Shown here: positions 37,634-38,918 of the stretch, one piece after another
How positions within the stretch are numbered: the stretch's first letter is position 1
How the letters are laid out: each line of letters begins with the position of its first letter
Source of the DNA: Thalassotalea sp. PP2-459
Lineage (GTDB): Bacteria; Pseudomonadota; Gammaproteobacteria; Enterobacterales; Alteromonadaceae
DNA: 38,918 nucleotides
Reading direction: 5' to 3'
Assembly: GCF_001913705.1 (NCBI RefSeq)
Contig: NZ_MKQD01000042.1
Location: 1 to 38,918 of the forward strand
Notes under the pieces: generated by a model
What the model saw: only the letters and a program-made list of their open reading frames with translations
Database searches by the model: none
What the model was told of the DNA's origin: nothing
Translations under genes and position numbers: made by a program

Positions 37634-38540
37634 TCTTAACATTCAATAAGAGAATTTTTTAAACATAAAAAACGACCTTCGTTAACGTATTTTAATTGAC
37701 TAATTTTTACCAAGCGTTATGGATTATGATGAAACTAATTTAACATTAGCTCCCCGTTTGCATAGATAATGATATAGTGGTTATATTTTTTATAATAATT
37801 TGGCTAGGCTAAAGTGTATTAATAAAATCAAATGTCAAGGTCATAGAAATACTTAGTGAGAGCAACAGAGGTTAAAACTAAATTGGAAAAGGTTAGCACC
37901 AGAAAATAGAAAATGTCCCCTAACATCCATGGAGGAAATAAGCTTTTATTATTACCTCATTTTTTAAAATTACTCATACATTCAACCTTAGCGTTTATCA
38001 TCAATACATTTTCTACTGCTCTCGCATTTAACTCGATTAAAGCCACAAAAAATACTCTAAGTAATTCTTACTCTACTATTCAGAGTTCCGATGCCTATGA
38101 CAAATATTAGCCTAAGTAGTTAGATCTAAAAGAACCAAGTAGCAATTTTATAGAACCACTCCTACAATCGAAAAAAAAAGGCATAATAGAGCTACAACAT
38201 AAAGTAAGTCACGTTTAAACGTATCCGATGGACAGCAAAGGTCAACAAGCCCTAATATTTTTCTGAAGTCACTAAATTAATAACAAATTGAAAGTCGCTC
38301 ATAAACGCTAAACGCACAATAATGAATAACCAAAATATTTTCAGCGCAATTGAAGTAGTGAGAAATCGTTGGATAAACATTAAAATCAAGAAGTATAAAG
38401 CACTTAATAAACAATACGGTGCACAAATTGAGCATACCGAATACAGCCTATTTATATACGATGTTAACTTTTTTGTAATGCTGATGTCGTTTTCACTTTT
38501 TTCTTAACAACACTTACTCAACTAAATTTTCACGTTCGGA
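37634..38540. other. About 900 bp without a convincing gene
   Basis: AT-rich DNA. Two plus-strand frames of 65 codons (37913-38110) and 61 codons (38322-38507) are open but lack Shine-Dalgarno sequences and recognisable domains, so I do not call them. I see no RNA gene, insertion sequence or operator here. Confidence 0.5.
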
Positions 38541-38556
38541 GTAAACGAAAGTTTAC
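38541..38556 (-). terminator. Small hairpin at the end of the 57-codon gene
   Basis: GTAAAC-GAAA-GTTTAC (extending one pair outwards), overlapping the stop codon of the small gene. AT-rich and without a T-tract, so a weak terminator at best. Confidence 0.35.
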
Positions 38557-38729
38557 TAATTATAGCCAAGTACATAATGTGGTGTAATTGCTTCGTAATC
38601 TTCAAATTTAGGTATATTGTTCGAAGGTTCGTATAACTTTTGTGCTTCTTCAGTACCGGTGACAGGTAACGATATCGTGTTATTTGATTCTGTATTTTGA
38701 TTATTATTCATGTTAATTTGATGGTTCAT
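38556..38729 (-). CDS. Small asparagine-rich peptide gene, 57 aa, function unknown
   Basis: 57 codons from ATG 38729 to TAG 38556-38558. GAGGAG is exactly 8 nt before this ATG; an in-frame ATG at 38735 is too close to it. The N-terminal third is polar and Asn-rich (MNHQINMNNNQNTESNN), followed by a more ordered, acidic and aromatic C-terminal part (KLYEPSNNIPKFEDYEAI, then TPHYVLGYN). There is no signal peptide, membrane helix or cysteine. The layout of a loose leader plus a compact aromatic tail is compatible with a ribosomal peptide precursor, but no modification enzyme is in the window, so this is a guess. It has an ATAAC-N5-GTTAT palindrome 81 bp upstream, linking it to the dgc regulator. 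Confidence 0.55.
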   Translation of the reverse strand: MNHQINMNNNQNTESNNTISLPVTGTEEAQKLYEPSNNIPKFEDYEAITPHYVLGYN

Positions 38730-38809
38730 ATTCATTACTCCTCATTGCTTGATATACGCACTATGCACGAATAAAATAAAAAGAAACATGAACCATTTTT
38801 AGGCCATAA

Positions 38810-38824
38810 ATAACGTAAGGTTAT
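38810..38824. promoter_or_regulatory. Third ATAAC-N5-GTTAT palindrome, upstream of the small peptide gene
   Basis: ATAACGTAAGGTTAT. It has the same ten fixed positions and T-N11-A geometry as the sites at 27448 and 37617. It could also control a gene beyond the right edge. Confidence 0.55.
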
Positions 38825-38918
38825 ACTAGAGCGTGTTGATCTTTCATGTTTACTTTTGCCGCAATTTGTTTGGTATTTATACAAGGCAACACTTGCGCCG
38901 TGTAGTTATTCTACTCCA
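38825..38918. other. Right-edge non-coding segment resembling a dispersed intergenic repeat
   Basis: The sequence from GAGCGTGTTGATCTTTCATG through TTTACTTTTGCCGC to the edge has no open frame. Its phrasing is one I associate with repeated intergenic DNA in Alteromonadales genomes. That recollection cannot be tested here. Confidence 0.25.

Noticed and set aside
37913-38110. 65-codon plus-strand frame
   Set aside because: No Shine-Dalgarno and no convincing domain. The hydrophobic middle could mimic a signal, but nothing else supports it.
38322-38507. 61-codon plus-strand frame with a basic helical start
   Set aside because: No ribosome binding site and a C-terminal run of low-complexity hydrophobics. 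It could be real, but the support is too weak.

Overview
The window reads as a low-GC (AT-rich), heterotrophic marine gammaproteobacterium, most likely of the Alteromonadales (Colwellia/Thalassotalea-like). This is inferred from gene content: a TonB-dependent receptor, a GalNAc pathway of the Shewanella type, a D-glutamate pathway of the Pseudoalteromonas type, and an ArgR-family gene. I found no rRNA, tRNA or CRISPR.

Layout. (1) 1-5447: mostly minus-strand housekeeping or unknown genes: an EEP-fold nuclease/phosphatase and a DUF2254 membrane protein (one operon), a secreted M28 peptidase with a C-terminal Fn3-like domain, a YqaA/DedA membrane protein and a small membrane protein. (2) 6029-6997: a lone DapA/NanA-family aldolase with its own promoter and terminator. 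(3) 7096-9637: two integron-type gene cassettes on the minus strand, delimited by two 75-bp attC-like sites, with no integrase in the window. One carries an FRG-domain protein. The other carries a translationally coupled pair, a soluble protein and a four-helix membrane protein, that I do not recognise and that is a candidate defence system. (4) 9998-24424: an N-acetylgalactosamine locus. It comprises an exported GH109 alpha-GalNAcase, agaZ-agaS-agaK-agaA, a GMC dehydrogenase with its Tat-type small subunit, an MFS sugar permease, the DeoR-family repressor agaR and a periplasmic GH2 beta-galactosidase. CTTTC/GAAAG pentamers, the known AgaR-type signature, recur in its promoter regions. (5) 24749-37633: a D-glutamate / D-amino-acid peptide scavenging locus. 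A TonB receptor, a lipoprotein D-aminoacylase, an M14 peptidase, an NhaC-type carrier and a LysR regulator lead, all on the minus strand, into dgcN-dgcA. A divergent ArgR paralogue faces the end of this run. (6) 37634-38918: mostly non-coding, with one 57-codon peptide gene missed by length cut-offs.

How it fits together. In the aga locus, beta-galactosidase and GH109 could strip Gal and then alpha-GalNAc from mucin-type glycans in the periplasm. The permease would import GalNAc, AgaK phosphorylates it, AgaA deacetylates it, AgaS deaminates/isomerises it to tagatose-6-P, and AgaZ acts downstream. The GMC pair suggests a side route through 3-keto sugars. In the dgc locus, peptides or N-acyl-D-amino acids would enter by the TonB receptor, be trimmed in the periplasm and be imported. 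D-Glu would then be acetylated by DgcN and racemised by DgcA to N-acetyl-L-glutamate, which is also the first arginine-pathway intermediate. A palindrome ATAAC-N5-GTTAT (a classical T-N11-A LysR box) occurs upstream of dgcN, of the TonB receptor and of the small peptide gene, suggesting one LysR regulon spanning about 11 kb.
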